A DNA stretch of 37,352 nucleotides from Neelides folsomi. Its lineage: Eukaryota; Arthropoda; Collembola; Neelipleona; Neelidae. Shown here piece after piece: positions 23,143 to 35,280 of the stretch. The notes below the pieces were generated by a model, which was not told the origin of the DNA, did no database searches, and saw nothing but the letters and a program-made list of their open reading frames with translations. Positions within the stretch are counted from its first letter, which is position 1, and every line of letters begins with the position of its first letter. The stretch lies in assembly GCA_034687125.1 (NCBI GenBank), contig JAQGBZ010000512.1, positions 1 through 37,352 on the forward strand, given 5' to 3'. Position numbers and translations under genes: made by a program.

Positions 23143-24130
23143 TCTTCTATGGTTGGGTTTTAAAGCTTTCAGGCCGACAAGAATTTGAGTCTCTCCAAAT
23201 CCCTGTTTTGTCTTTATATGGGGAAGAGGGAAGGAGGATAATTCCTAATTAAGAACCCAAAGTTAAGTTGTTAAAACAAGACAGCCAAATTTAAATTCAT
23301 GGTTCATGTAATATATGTGATTAAGCCTGATGAAATCATACGATTGGGGAGAGAAAAGAGAGAAAAAAACCTTATTAAAGGTCCCACAAGGAAATGAACT
23401 TCACGACCACACCTTTTTGAGGGCTCAATTCAATTGGATTATCCTTAGACTTTTGTACATATAAAACCGATCATGCTTATTATCTCCTATCTCGTTTTAA
23501 TATGTATAAATAGAGACACTTTGATAATGTTTATTTTGCTCAATAAAAATAATAATAATGGTGTTTAATAAGCATTGAAATATTCTACAAGCTTTTGTAT
23601 ATAATGTACATAATTAATTAAGCCACCAATTTTGATTATGATATTAAAAAATGCTTAAAGATGGTTTTATACTAGGTATGTATTATATATATATATCATA
23701 TAAATACTATATATACTCTATGAATATCTCCTTAATATACCTACTCTATAAGTAATTAGTAGATATCTGTATAATATTTGTACAAGTACTTACAGTGTAT
23801 TTATTTATGTAAATATGTATTAACAATTAGTTGTAGTATTTAAGTAGGATAGATATATGGAACTTTTGTTGAACTGAATTATTAAATTGTTGTTTATCTT
23901 AATTGGAAATTAAAATCATTAAAGCCGTATCTAAAGAATGGATATGACACGAATCACAATGATTTTAACCATTATAGAGACTCAAGAGTCAAGAGTGAGA
24001 AGCTTAATGATTTTGTTTATCCCGAATGGTCCTATTAAAAGTACCCGACTTTGTTTTGGTATCTAAATCAGCCTTACAATTAGACTTGTGGGATGAGACA
24101 AGTGATTTTGCGAATTTGCAATTTCCATTG

Positions 24131-24395
24131 TCATGATTGAGCTTCGTTATCACAGAGCTTCATTGATCGTTTAAGGAGGGAATCTCGTGTAGAGAAGGAT
24201 GAGAAATCGGAATTCCCATTAAGGAGATGATAGTGGGAATATGGAGCAGCGTTATTGAGAAGCTGAGGATTTGACGAGAGTAGGTCGATGGCCTGAATTA
24301 CTCCTTTCAAGTAATTGTTTTCTCTGATGGGATTTGGGAACTGTCGGTAGTTGATCTGGGGAGGAGGGAGATGAGGATTTTGATACAATCCATGT
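24131..24395 (-). CDS. Unassigned terminal exon
   Basis: Not recognised. Minus-strand frame ending in a stop at 24131, with C-rich third codon positions that argue for real coding. It contains GLYQNPHLPPPQINYRQF, ENNYLKGVIQAIDLLSSN and DSLLKRSMKLCDNEAQS. No upstream ATG in frame; a weak AG acceptor sits near 24396. No signal peptide, membrane segment or known motif seen. Confidence 0.35.
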
Positions 24396-24418
24396 CCTCT
24401 CCCATCTCCACGAGCCAA

Positions 24419-26608
24419 ATTTGGTCAAAATTTATCCGATGAGTCATGTTGTTAAAACTCATCGACTTCCCGATATTTTATTCAACAGCTCCGTCGCCAT
24501 CCCCCAGTTGAGGCAAAGGAGGGGAACTAATGAAAATGGATGAAGGCCCGCAAAAGTGCCCTTAATGGCTTTCTACTATTGATTCACTTAATTCCATCAT
24601 CATTACTCCTGTACCACAACGCCAGGAAAGCGGGATTTGAAATTGAAAATCGGATCCCTCTTCCCACCGTTGGATATTTGTCTAATGTAGAACCAGTGTT
24701 GAAAATATCAATGGGTCGGATCGATTGCTCTCAATGTCAACGTCTATCTGTTGGTTCCAGGTTTGAAACTTAAACTTTGCAATTTTAACTTTTCCAATTT
24801 ATTGTTTGACCAATTTTCCTTTTCCCATTTTCCTCGTATATTATCTTGGTCCAGGAAAGGAAGAAATATCTTCTTCCATATTTTACTTGTCCCATCTTCC
24901 TCCTTGTTCTTTATAAACACTTTATCTATATTGTACTTTGCTCCATTGCGATAAAAAAATTGGGAAAGCAATTTTGGCCAATTGCGACTCCGACACGTAT
25001 TTGATGGCTCGATCTGTAAAATTAATCCAACCACGCGATAATTATAATTAAGCCTCCACAATTCTGATTCAAATAGGATTAAATGTTTACCCTAAGCTCC
25101 TTTGCTAATGTCAAAGTTTCATGCTTTCCTGTCTACCAAGTAGACATGGCTAAAGACAAAGCGAGATATATGGTATATCTAATAGATAAGATCAACTCTG
25201 TCTATTTTCAGACGTCATGAGATCCCTTGAGAGATGAAGCCTCATCCTCGGCCCTTTGAATCGATCCGTTCATCCAACATTTCAACTATTATTCTTTCCC
25301 ATTTGTTTTCTCCCGTTTTGCATGTTTCTTGAGACACGTGAAGGGTTTATAATATTTAGCTCCCAACCGCGGATCATTAAAAGGTTTCAAATCAAAGTTT
25401 AATAATATTTAAAATCCCGAACTGAAAGCGGAGATGGAAGAAAGAGAATGTCTTTATTCTCCACATCAATTTCAATCCAAACCCGTGTGAGCTGAATCGT
25501 CAATGAGGATCCTCAAGTTTTTCCATACCTTTTCTGTTCCTCCAACTTGATGTTCAATTCATACATTCATAGATTGTCTCTATATAATACTGCATGTATG
25601 AAACATTGAGTAGCATATTGGAGTTGGAAATACTACACACACATTTCATCCTCATCCTATTACATACTTTTAGGACACACTTTAGACAATGAATTTCAAA
25701 CGACCCAAAAGCATTCTATTCATTCCACACACATACAAATGAACTCACATGGTCGATGGTTGAATAAAACAATAGGATTACAATGCACGTTTTATTTGTT
25801 CCGTATAAACACCTTTATCTATAAAATTCTAAGAAGTATTTTACGAGTCAAGCAATTGAAGAATTGAATAGTGATTTTTTAACCAATTGTGAAGTTTTTT
25901 CCGCTTTGGGAATTGAAAATTTGATAAGGGAATTAAAAGATAGCAATCTATTAGTTGGGCGTTGTGACTAAACAAATTGTTTACAATGTTGAGATTAAGA
26001 GAATTCTTTTGTGTGTATAAAATGCTTATTTAGCCAATTGTTACTCTTTCTATTCTTGTTCAAATACTCATTTTATATTTATTATATTTAACCAATGCAT
26101 CAAATTGATAAATATTTTAATTAGTTATTCAAATATTATTATTCAAATATCAAAAACGTAATGATTAAATTAACTCAATTAGCTGACGAGATAAATGAGT
26201 GTTAACTGCTAATATCAAACTTATCAAAGCCACTGTGGATATAACACATATGCAAGTACTTAGGTATGTAACTTTTGGTGATTATTTGAGAAACTTGTTT
26301 CACTACAAGTCACGCGTTTGTGACTCTAATGATTCATCATAATTATTGCAATTATTAAAAGATAAAAAGTCACTACTTGTTATAATATTAATTGCTAATT
26401 ATACTGATACTCTATAGTTAATCATTCAATGGTGACTATAAACTTTGAATATTAATAAGTAATAATCGTACATATCAGAGAGATTGACTATTTACATAGT
26501 TATAAGTTATAATACTTGTATTTTTTATACAGGTAATACCAAAATTATTGTCTTGTCTGGATATTAAATTAAGCTGTATTGAAAATTTAAATCCAACAAA
26601 GGAGTCTT
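24419..26608. other. Mostly non-coding, with ambiguous islands
   Basis: GC-richer patches at about 24540-24720 and 24960-25020 have several open frames on both strands; none is supported by a family pattern. The rest (25100-26600) is AT-rich without genes that I can support. Confidence 0.3.
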
Positions 26609-26971
26609 TCAGATAGGGCTATTGAATGGAATATAACCATAAGAACCCAAGTTGTTGAAAAATTGCTCAACCGACGATGAGGAAATGGGTGCAATTAAAG
26701 TATTTAATTTAAACGATGGTCGAGAGAAGTTGAAATAAGGATGGTTCAGTGGCTCAATTGCAATTGCAATGTGCAATTGTAGGAAACGAAGCTTGAAGAA
26801 CGGGAGCTTTTGCATTCCCACTAATTGGGTTTCGGTGTAGTTGAAGAGCAATGAGAAGAAAGTGGTGTAGTTAAGCGAAGAAAAGGAAGGAAGCTCATCT
26901 TTAATGCTTTCATTCACCCTCCTGTCAAGAGCTCCTCTCAAGAGTTGCTTGTTGGGGTCAAGAGGTTGCAT
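26609..26971 (-). CDS. Unassigned 120-codon coding frame
   Basis: Not recognised. ATG at 26971, stop at 26609. It starts MQPLDPNKQLLRGALDRRVN, then DELPSFSSLNYTTFFSLL, LPFFKLRFLQLHIAIAIEPL and ends GSYGYIPFNSPI. Codon third positions favour C/T, and 120 stop-free codons are unlikely here by chance. An AG just before (TTTTTGAG) allows it to be a last exon. No signal peptide; moderately hydrophobic middle. Confidence 0.4.
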   Translation of the reverse strand: MQPLDPNKQLLRGALDRRVNESIKDELPSFSSLNYTTFFSLLFNYTETQLVGMQKLPFFKLRFLQLHIAIAIEPLNHPYFNFSRPSFKLNTLIAPISSSSVEQFFNNLGSYGYIPFNSPI

Positions 26972-27499
26972 TTTCTCAAAAATGTCATTTAACTAAATAG
27001 AGGTTATCTATTTTATCCATACAACTCACAACCGTACCATATGCGAGCTCAAGATTACTAAATACTATTAATATAGTATTTACTATGCACTTAACTAAAA
27101 TTCGCACAACCATAAAACTACGTGCTATGGAGGATTGCAATATGAGATTTAATTTTAAGGATAGTCGAAGCATCGTTAATTTAATTCGCACGTTGATTGT
27201 CGGTCTGAAGGATTCTCAGATATGAACCTCTAAATCCTGATTCATTTCATGAGAGAGTCATTTGAAGAGGTTTTTATATATTGGCAAGTAAAGTGTTAGC
27301 CAAAGGGGGAGACAAAGAGTGGAGGGATTTTTGGTTAAATTGCAGGGTCATAGGATAGGAATTTAAGGTTTGCATATGGCGTACGAACGCTTAGATTTTC
27401 TCAAATGGTAGATGAGGTTCACTGGAGGTATTTTAAGGTATATAAAGATATGGTTGGTGAGTTTGGGCGAGTATCTCTAATAAGGCATATCTGGAATAC

Positions 27500-27740
27500 C
27501 TGTACTGGTAATGGTTCAACTGTTGTGAGACTTCTGAGGTGTGGTATGAAAAGCTTGAAGGGAAAAATCCACCCCTTGTGATTTGAATGGAGCTGGGGGA
27601 GTCGCCCCAACTCAACCACCACAATTCCACCCTCAAATAGAAAAGACAAGAGGGACGAATCGCGCCTTTCTCACAGACAAAGTTCATCAGGCACCGGTCA
27701 ACGTCGAACGTCACATCCTTTCCATTGACACTCGTCAGTT
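27500..27740 (-). CDS. Unassigned exon-like segment with a Cys pair
   Basis: Not recognised. Acceptor CCTGAG before 27740 and donor AG|GTATTC at 27499. The frame reads LTSVNGKDVTFDVDRCLMNF, VCEKGAIRPSCLFY and later GGFFPSSFSYHTSEVSQQ. The CLMNFVCE stretch resembles the C-x5-CE pattern of arthropod DM4/12 secreted proteins, but no other DM4/12 feature is evident, so I do not assert it. Confidence 0.3.
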
Positions 27741-28695
27741 CTCAGGTAATTGAAACCTTTTTCCGCACAAACATCTTACCAACATCCGTTGAAAATAATA
27801 AACCTTGGTCTGGGCGTTATAAATATTTTAAACGACCAACAAGTTCTTTTTCAAAAGTTCTCAAATGGAGTTCAAACATTGGTGTTCAATTTCCGAAGTT
27901 ATGCCATTTGAAAAGTATGAGGCATTATGAATTTATAAATCTATGGGATAAATATAGGTATTAATAAGTTTACAATCTTCACGTATTAATAAGCTTAAAG
28001 CAAAAGAATATTCGTCAAAAAATCATTTTTAGATAATTATTATAGAAATTACAATCAATGTTTAGTGGCATTAATTAATTAATAAATAGGAAATAATCCA
28101 TAAAGATATATTTAGGTTGATTTTTCAAGGAATTGGCTTTTATTATTATTTAATTTAATTCCCTGTTATTGATGCACGATTTGGAGCACGTCATTAGTAA
28201 ATTTTATGCTCACTCACAATTGGTTAGAAATTTGTGAATTTTATTTGTATGTTTAGTCATACCGTGTCAATAACCTATTGTTTGAAAAACAATCTACAAT
28301 TATTTGTTGATCAAAAATCATAATGACACTTGAGTGGTCATCGCTCTTTTGCATTTTAGTTACCGGTTCTCTCCCTACAATCTACCTGTATGATCGTCCC
28401 CAGTATTTAAAAATCATAGATTTGGAAGAATCTCAAATTGGTTTCGGATCAGACAATATTGTCTACAAGTTTCTCAATATTCACAAATTAATTTTATATT
28501 AGCTTTACATGAATTGAACGATAAATAGATTTATTTATTTATTAAATTGTGTATATTCTGTAGTGTTGACTTTAACTCTTAGATTTTTGAACCCCAAGTC
28601 TTTAAATACAATTCTGAGAAAAGTTGTTTGGTAATTTAGGAAAATGAGATTTAAAGGAAATGTGTCGAGTTTGAGGTTGATGGAAATATTGAGGC
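27741..28695. other. AT-rich DNA, no gene seen
   Basis: No supported coding or RNA feature. Confidence 0.3.
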
Positions 28696-29007
28696 TCAAT
28701 ATTTTTTATATTTTCCTAATTTGGGCTTATTTGGTGAGTGAGTCAAGGAGTTGGAGCGTGATATGAGCAAATGGGGACAGATCTCACTCGTCCCACACTC
28801 CCATTTCCACTTTCTGGATAGCAAGGAGTTGAGTGAGATAAATTTCGTGTGAGGTTGACGGGAAGAGAGGTTGTTGAGATTCGGGTCTGTAGGGTTCCAG
28901 AGTTTTCGATTCACTCCAGACTCGTCTGACCCTCCTAGAGCCCCAACCAAAAACCATTTTAAGGCTCTAGGCCCAATGCTTTCCAGATTTATTACAATAA
29001 CTCGCAT
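28696..29007 (-). other. GC-richer island with two overlapping open frames
   Basis: Two minus-strand frames stay open over about 28790-28980: one holds GGSDESGVNRKLWNPTDPN, the other starts ATGGTTTTTGG and holds HEIYLTQLLAIQKVEMG. I cannot choose between them or name either. Confidence 0.25.
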
Positions 29008-29567
29008 TTACAATGAGTACATAAATATGTGTACATAAGGATGGATCGTCGTATAGCTAACTAGCATCATGTGTAGGTATGTATTAAAATATATAGATGT
29101 ATTTGGAGGTACGCAGTTGATGCGCTTCTTCCTCTGCCTTTTCCTTTCAACTTCCATAATCTGTATATTTTCATGGAGAAATAGCCAAGAAATCCATTAA
29201 GGAGGAGTAAATCTCAAAGCCTCGAGTCAACACAAAAGGGGGTTTCAAAGTCTCAAATGTCAAAATGTCACATTCAATCTCTTCTGTCCCCTATTTGCCA
29301 CAATCATTCCCATCATATCATTTCGATTCTCTCCTGGCCAATATAACTATCACATTTACCTTTTAATGTCGAATTTCCGTAAATTGGAAAAGTGAACATT
29401 TTGAATTCAAACTCCCATTATGAATCTGTGGATAAAGGCGCAAATATTAAAATTTTTTGAAAACTTCATTCAATTTTCTGAATATGTCAAAAGCAGTTTA
29501 TTCCACCTCGGGTTAATTTAACAATTTGGTGAATTTTGGGCATTTCATGTTCATACTTAATAGGGAA

Positions 29568-30044
29568 CATTAGATTATGTGACTCGCGTACAGGGTCAAG
29601 GGGTAATGGACAATTAAGACCATCATTAGAAATGAATCCAAGTAAAACTCGTCTGGAAATTTCAGAGGTCAAAAAGTTATGACCTTTTAGAAAAATTTTC
29701 ACTTGCCTTGTCCCCCCTGTTCGAAGTTCAAAATCCCATGTTAAATCCCGTCTAAATTTTAGAAAGTTGAAGCGTTTTTGGTGCAAGTATTGATGTACTA
29801 TGTATGCGCCCTCTACGTGTTAATAGCACATCAAAACGTCGTTCACTTTCTCACAACTTAGACGGCATTTAACATGGGATTTTGAACTTCGAACAGGGAA
29901 AAAATTTTTAAATGAATTTTCAAAATGTCAACATTTTGACCTCTGAAATTTGCAGACGAATTTTACATGGGTTCATCATTCCTAATGATGGTCTTAATTG
30001 TCCAATACCCCTTGACCCTGTACGGGAGTCACATAATCTAATGT
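29568..30044. repeat. Fold-back element with ~200 bp arms
   Basis: The left arm (29568-~29764) and right arm (~29846-30044) are imperfect reverse complements over nearly their whole length: ACATTAGATTATGTGACTC, CAGGGTCAAGGGGTA, GACAATTAAGACCATCATTA and TTCGAAGTTCAAAATCCC all recur inverted. About 80 bases form the loop. The arms differ by scattered substitutions and small indels, so it is not a recent duplication. No transposase. A transcript would form a long hairpin. Confidence 0.75.
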
Positions 30045-30386
30045 ATCCTTGTTAGTACTAAATTGAAATCCTAGAACTTATTTTTATCTTTCAAATTGCT
30101 CTTTATTTTATTTTCCCTGTTTGAATATTTTTAAACGACGAATTTGTCGGGACTCATCAATTACTGAGATTATTTTTCACGTTATAAATGGGTTTTCATA
30201 AATAATCTTATCACTTGTATAAAGTTGTTTATTTGCTGGTCACATTAATTTCCTCTTCAATTTCTTTGAATGACCGGATGTGGAAATTATACCTACATTT
30301 CAGATAAGCTTTAAAAAATTATATACAATATGTATGTAACATAAAGTATGAGCATATTAAATGCTTACAGGTTACTTAAGTATATA

Positions 30387-30387
<1 letters not shown>

Positions 30388-30437
<50 letters not shown>
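30388..30437. repeat. TA dinucleotide microsatellite
   Basis: About 23 uninterrupted TA units. Confidence 0.95.
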
Positions 30438-30440
<3 letters not shown>

Positions 30441-32746
30441 ATATACCATATTCCGTGAAGGTCTACTTAAAAAATTCTTGCTTGCCCGGACAAGCTACGA
30501 TTAAAACTCATGCGTAAAACAGTGACAGATTATGAATCTACTTTTGTACATTAAGATGTATTGAACGAATTTGCGATTTAGTCATTATTTGCCTATATTA
30601 GTATAAAATAAATATAACGAGAGTGAGTAATAATTTATTACTAATAAGTTAAATATTTTTCTGCACTATGCATTGTTTAGACTAGACTAAAGAATGGATT
30701 GATGGGAATGTAATTTAGTAAATGTATTATCTTTTTTCTCTTTTTTGGGATGCCCTTATATGCAATTTCAATGATAAACTTTTACGTCGCGAGTCGGAGC
30801 TCGGGCCAAACCTTATAGCATATATTAATTTTTTACAGAGTATATTGAATGTGCACATTGAGACATTATCATTTTATTAAATGCATAAACAGTATAGCTA
30901 TAGGTTCATTGTTGTGTAAATTGTTATACAATGTACCTCAGTCCACAAACTGCACTTTCCTGAAAGCTACTATGTATTTAATATTCATTCTATCTATGAA
31001 TATTATGGATAGACAGATGCTTTAATGTCGAGAATATTGAATATGAGTTATGGGATGTCGGCGTTGAGAGATGTGTTTAGTAAATATTCAGTTTGTCTCT
31101 TGTACATATACTACGTGATGGCATACCCTTTATCTCAAATAATGACATTTTACTTATGTAGCATGTGCTGGCCGTGGGGGTGAAGTCACTGGCCAAGAAT
31201 TTGCTCATTCAGATTCTATCATCATTGTAATTGTGAGGCTCCAACGAACTCACCTCTATTCCATTTGTCATTGGGATATTAAGAATAATTAACTTTTTGA
31301 ACCATCCAGAGAGATAATTTCCGCACACTTGAACGATGAACTCGAAAGAAGACGACAACAGCAGCGCAATGTGTCTCATTTAAGGGAAAAACTGTATATA
31401 TTTTGTCGTTTTCGGTCGTTTGACAGCTGTACATGGAATGTACTCTCCATATTTGCCGATTATCATTGGTGAGGGAGGAAAAGAGTCGATGAGTTAATTA
31501 TTGCTCATACTCCCAGAGCTATGAACTCGTGAACCCAAAGGAGCACAGCCTCCAATGACTCATTTCATTTATTATGGAGAGCCAGACACAGTCATACATG
31601 CATTTAGAGTTAATCAAGAGCCCTCAAGTTTTACAAGAAACCTTCCGTTACTCGCTATATATTCACATACTACGTGGAAGTAATTACCGGAATAGTAGGT
31701 GTATTAAACCCCGAGCTAATGAATGACCAAGAATGCATACAGATAGTGTTTTGAATTACTTTGCTCCTACATTACTAAAATATATATATAGACATATGAT
31801 AGATAAAATGTAATTACATTACGTATGAATGTGTACTATATGTATGCAATGTGAGTTTATTTATACGTGTGGGTACACGTGTATTTAAATATTTACTAAA
31901 TTAGTGTGCAGTTTTACCACTAAAATTTCAATTATCCACATTTTATACCTTCACAAATATGAAAGAGCAAAATTCTCTTTATTTTATATGTGTTTTTGTA
32001 GGATAAATGTTTTAAACATTTGGCATTTTTCTCACCTTCATTAATTTAATTTTGATATTTTTATGAACGAATAGGTCTAAATGCATATAAATACTTGTAG
32101 TGTGGATTTTGGGTATTAACCTACCTGTAGTGTACTTGAGTAGTATAATGAATTAACTTTTTTCTTCCCATCAAATTCTCTTTGGGTTGCATGATGGCGC
32201 ATAATGAAATGAAGACATGCCTTTATTTTACACACCTTCATACAAGTAAATTATACGTAGAAATATCTAAGGAAATAAGACATATTTTGTGATGCATGCT
32301 AATGTATTAATGTTAGCTTGGTCAATGAACATCTGGCAAGTTATTCAAATCAAAACTTGTGAATTTATTTACATATTTTCTAATTTTGGTCGTGTTTGCG
32401 TTATATATTTATGTTCAGCTCATTGAATTACTATTTCATTTGCGGGAAAGTGGAGTGAATTCAATTTGTTAAAATATTTATATCACGATTTAAATTTAAT
32501 AGTTTAATTTGTAGAAAGTAATTTTATAATGAATTTATTTTATGATTCAGCTATGAGTAAACTTTGTATGAAATATTTAATATCTAATTACTTTATTGAG
32601 GAATTTTCTTCAGTTTAAAGGTTCGATATTCATCTCAATAATAATCATTACAAACACTTATGATGTGAATCACCAACACTATACAAATATTAAAACATAT
32701 TTTTGAATTTTCGAGTACATGTTATGGTTTGGTCATAAAGCTCTTA
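30438..32746. other. AT-rich DNA, no gene seen
   Basis: No frame with splice or family support; some more balanced sequence around 31150-31620 without a clear ORF. Confidence 0.3.
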
Positions 32747-33096
32747 TTAGTTTTTGTAATAGAGTTTTAATTTGAAAGTAAATGTAAGTAAGCGTAAATA
32801 CATATTTGACTCGAAAAGTTGAGTCAGGGTGAAAAAGGAAAAGTGAAATTTTTGAACATGATGCATTAAGACTATCTTGAAAGAGTTTTTTAATGGAAGT
32901 GAATAAAGTTCCTCACGCCAAGCTGTAAGTTGAGGGGAGGAGACTTCTCGGACCTCGCAGAAAAGAAGGTGAAAAAGAATTGAGGTTGTTGGCGAGCCAT
33001 ATGATGATTCCTCAACCACGAACCTCCGGTTCTAAAAAGGAGCGGAGATGCACATTATTCTTCTGACAGACGCTCAAAAGCTTTCTCCTTCTTCAG

Positions 33097-33385
33097 CCTC
33101 AAAGGGAATGAAATGGAGGTGGCTGAAAAAGATGCTACATATATGGTCACCCTTCACTCCGATCCTCTCCGTCGAGATCATTTGCGAATTGGAGAATTCT
33201 TGCTTCATCCCACGGAGCCTCTTGGAGAGGAAATATTTAATGATGAAAAATTGCACCTGAAAGAGGATTCTTCTCAAATGGGCCCTATCGCCCTCGTGAA
33301 TTCTTCACAATTTAAGTTTTCCTCCCATTCAGACGCCTTCACTTCTGCACTTCTCGTCAGTCCGAGTTTGAAGTTAATTATTTAA
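33097..33385 (+). CDS. Unassigned plus-strand exon-like frame
   Basis: Not recognised. A pyrimidine-rich CTTCTTCAG acceptor precedes a frame containing ATG at 33113: MEVAEKDATYMVTLHSDPLR, then RDHLRIGEFLLHPTEPLGEE, LKEDSSQMGPIALVNSS, ending at TAA 33383-33385 or at a GTCAGT donor after 33355. Third codon positions look coding. No signal peptide or membrane segment. The minus strand is also partly open here, so the strand call is moderate. Confidence 0.35.
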
Positions 33386-33805
33386 ACCTGCCAACTTGAT
33401 CTTACCTTAAATCTTAAGTATATAAATACTTGTGATTTTGGTCCTCGTTTGTTAACCTCAAAAGGGCCAGATTTATCCTTCATCTTTACGCTTTACTAAT
33501 GAAATTGAACATTTTGTTCTTTGGTTCCGATACGCAGTGGCAACCGTTTTAATCCTTCAAACGCGTTATATCTTTAATCGTCTACATATTGTATTTAGAA
33601 GAATCTACCAATTATACTCACATGTGTATGTTGGCCATTTACTCACTTTTTTTATTGTAAGAACAAAGTGAAAATGCCATTAATTAAAAGCATTATTTCT
33701 CACATCTACAATGATTTTCCAAAAACTGGAATTGTTTTGGTAATCGATTTTTAGTTCCAATATAACATATATCTCTATATAACTTATAATAAGGTTGTAG
33801 GTATC

Positions 33806-34203
33806 CTATTTGTATGTAATTCCCAGTATAGTAATAGTAAATTGTATAGGAAAGGGCGAGTGTTCATTGAAAGAGAATGAACTTCTGTTGGTTTGGTTTG
33901 GTGGAGGATAGAAATCGTATGAACAGACTCCTGTCGGATATTCTAAGGATTGTATGAATTTGGAGGATATTTCCCATTGTTTGACCTTGGTAGCGGAGTC
34001 TTCGAGAGGAAGAATGTTCTGAGATTTAGAGGAAGAGAGAATGTGGTGTGGAACTTCCATTGCATTCCTCCACTCGCCCACGCATTTAATCTTAATCGGG
34101 CGTAAACCTCTTTTGAACTTACTAACTCGTCCTCTTCAATTGGTTGACGGCGAGCAAGTCGAGGCTTCAAAATGAAAAATGACTCGGACCGGAATAGTCT
34201 GAT
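33806..34203 (-). CDS. Unassigned two-exon minus-strand segment
   Basis: Not recognised. Exon 34203-34123 (acceptor ATAG, donor GTAAGT) reads IRLFRSESFFILKPRLAR, RQPIEEDEL. A 50 bp intron (34122-34073) leads to WRNAMEVPHHILSSSKSQN, ILPLEDSATKVKQWEISS, YPTGVCSYDFYPPPNQTN and a stop at 33806 (or an earlier unseen donor). Phases agree (0). It lacks a start codon, so it would be part of a larger gene. Confidence 0.3.
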
Positions 34204-34446
34204 CTATTGGTCATATGCCGCTGGGGTGGTACAATCCATTTATTCTTCCTCAACATCGTCGTTTGCGGTCAGGGAACTCGGGACTTTTCTTCACCCAAGG
34301 AAGCCACCTACGGGTCCTTCTTTCATACATGTCCTAAATCACTTTGTGCTCCAAAGGACTTACATTTTACACAAATGGCTTCCCAACTTGTTCCATCCTC
34401 ATTTATATTCATGTGTATATCATTACTTCACATTGGAGATCATTGA
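34204..34446 (+). other. Open plus-strand frame, unassigned
   Basis: Open from about 34190 to TGA at 34444-34446, with a hydrophobic start (IHLFFLNIVVCGQG) followed by CPKSLCAPKDLHF. It overlaps the neighbouring minus-strand model; at most one is likely to be real over the shared bases. No family recognised. Confidence 0.25.
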
Positions 34447-34449
34447 GAT

Positions 34450-35272
34450 CTTTGTGATTCAGGTCCGGATTCTGCTCGAGTTTGTGAGTTAAAATGACGC
34501 AGATGATTTAAAATGATTTTTTTAAAGGGAATTAACTTCAATCGTATCTATAGATTTAATTGGAAGGCTCAAATGGGATTCAACACTCAAAAAGATGGAG
34601 TGGCAATATGAGTCCCTTCTCCGATGTAAAGGAATGATGAAATATAATCCTTTCTTATATGGACTACAGGAGTGACTAACCTTTCCTAACTCGATTCACT
34701 TTATTGGCCTCTATGAACAATGTATTGCTCTTTGCCATATAACTACAGATACATCTCGGCTTTAAGCCAATGTGGTGAGATGCCGAGAGAATTTGAGATC
34801 ATTAGATGTCTGATTAAAATATTCATTTTAACTATACAACTCACATCATCTCTATTTTTAAAGCTGAGATATGAGATGGGTTTTATTTGCTATTTTGTTG
34901 GCATTTCCGAAAGGATGTTGGTTCATAAAACGAATTGCATTGGAAGTTGTGCCCATCGGATGCGGAGAGAGTGGAAGGCTTTCGAATGAGAGATTGTGGG
35001 GAAGAATAGATAGTTTGGTGAGTTTATATTGAAAGGAGAATGGAATAGGTAATTGGTTGGATAAGAACGATCCTCACATTATGGAGTGGAACAATAATTT
35101 GTCTTGGGCTAAGGATGGTGAATAGGAGAGATATTAGAGCCGGCTCCATCACATCTCTCCTTTGTGAACTCCTAAAAAAGGAGATGGTGATGAAAAGAAC
35201 TTTGGTTCACAATCGAGTTCATCATTGGCTATTCAACTTTCGTCATTAATTCCCTATCTCTTTTCATTCCAG
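34450..35272. other. Upstream region of the beta-thymosin gene
   Basis: Probable promoter and 5' leader. A CTTTTCATTCCAG acceptor at 35272 shows that the 5' UTR is spliced; I cannot place the first exon. Confidence 0.35.
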
Positions 35273-35280
35273 GAGACGAA

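Noticed and set aside
24540..24773. Plus-strand 77-codon frame and three competing minus-strand frames
   Set aside because: All look superficially coding; with no family match or decisive splice sites I could not choose one.
29487..29786. 99-codon minus-strand frame
   Set aside because: Lies mostly in the left arm of the fold-back repeat; no coding features.
35116..35250. Plus-strand open stretch before the beta-thymosin start
   Set aside because: Short, in the presumed 5' leader or intron, and not in frame with the thymosin exon.
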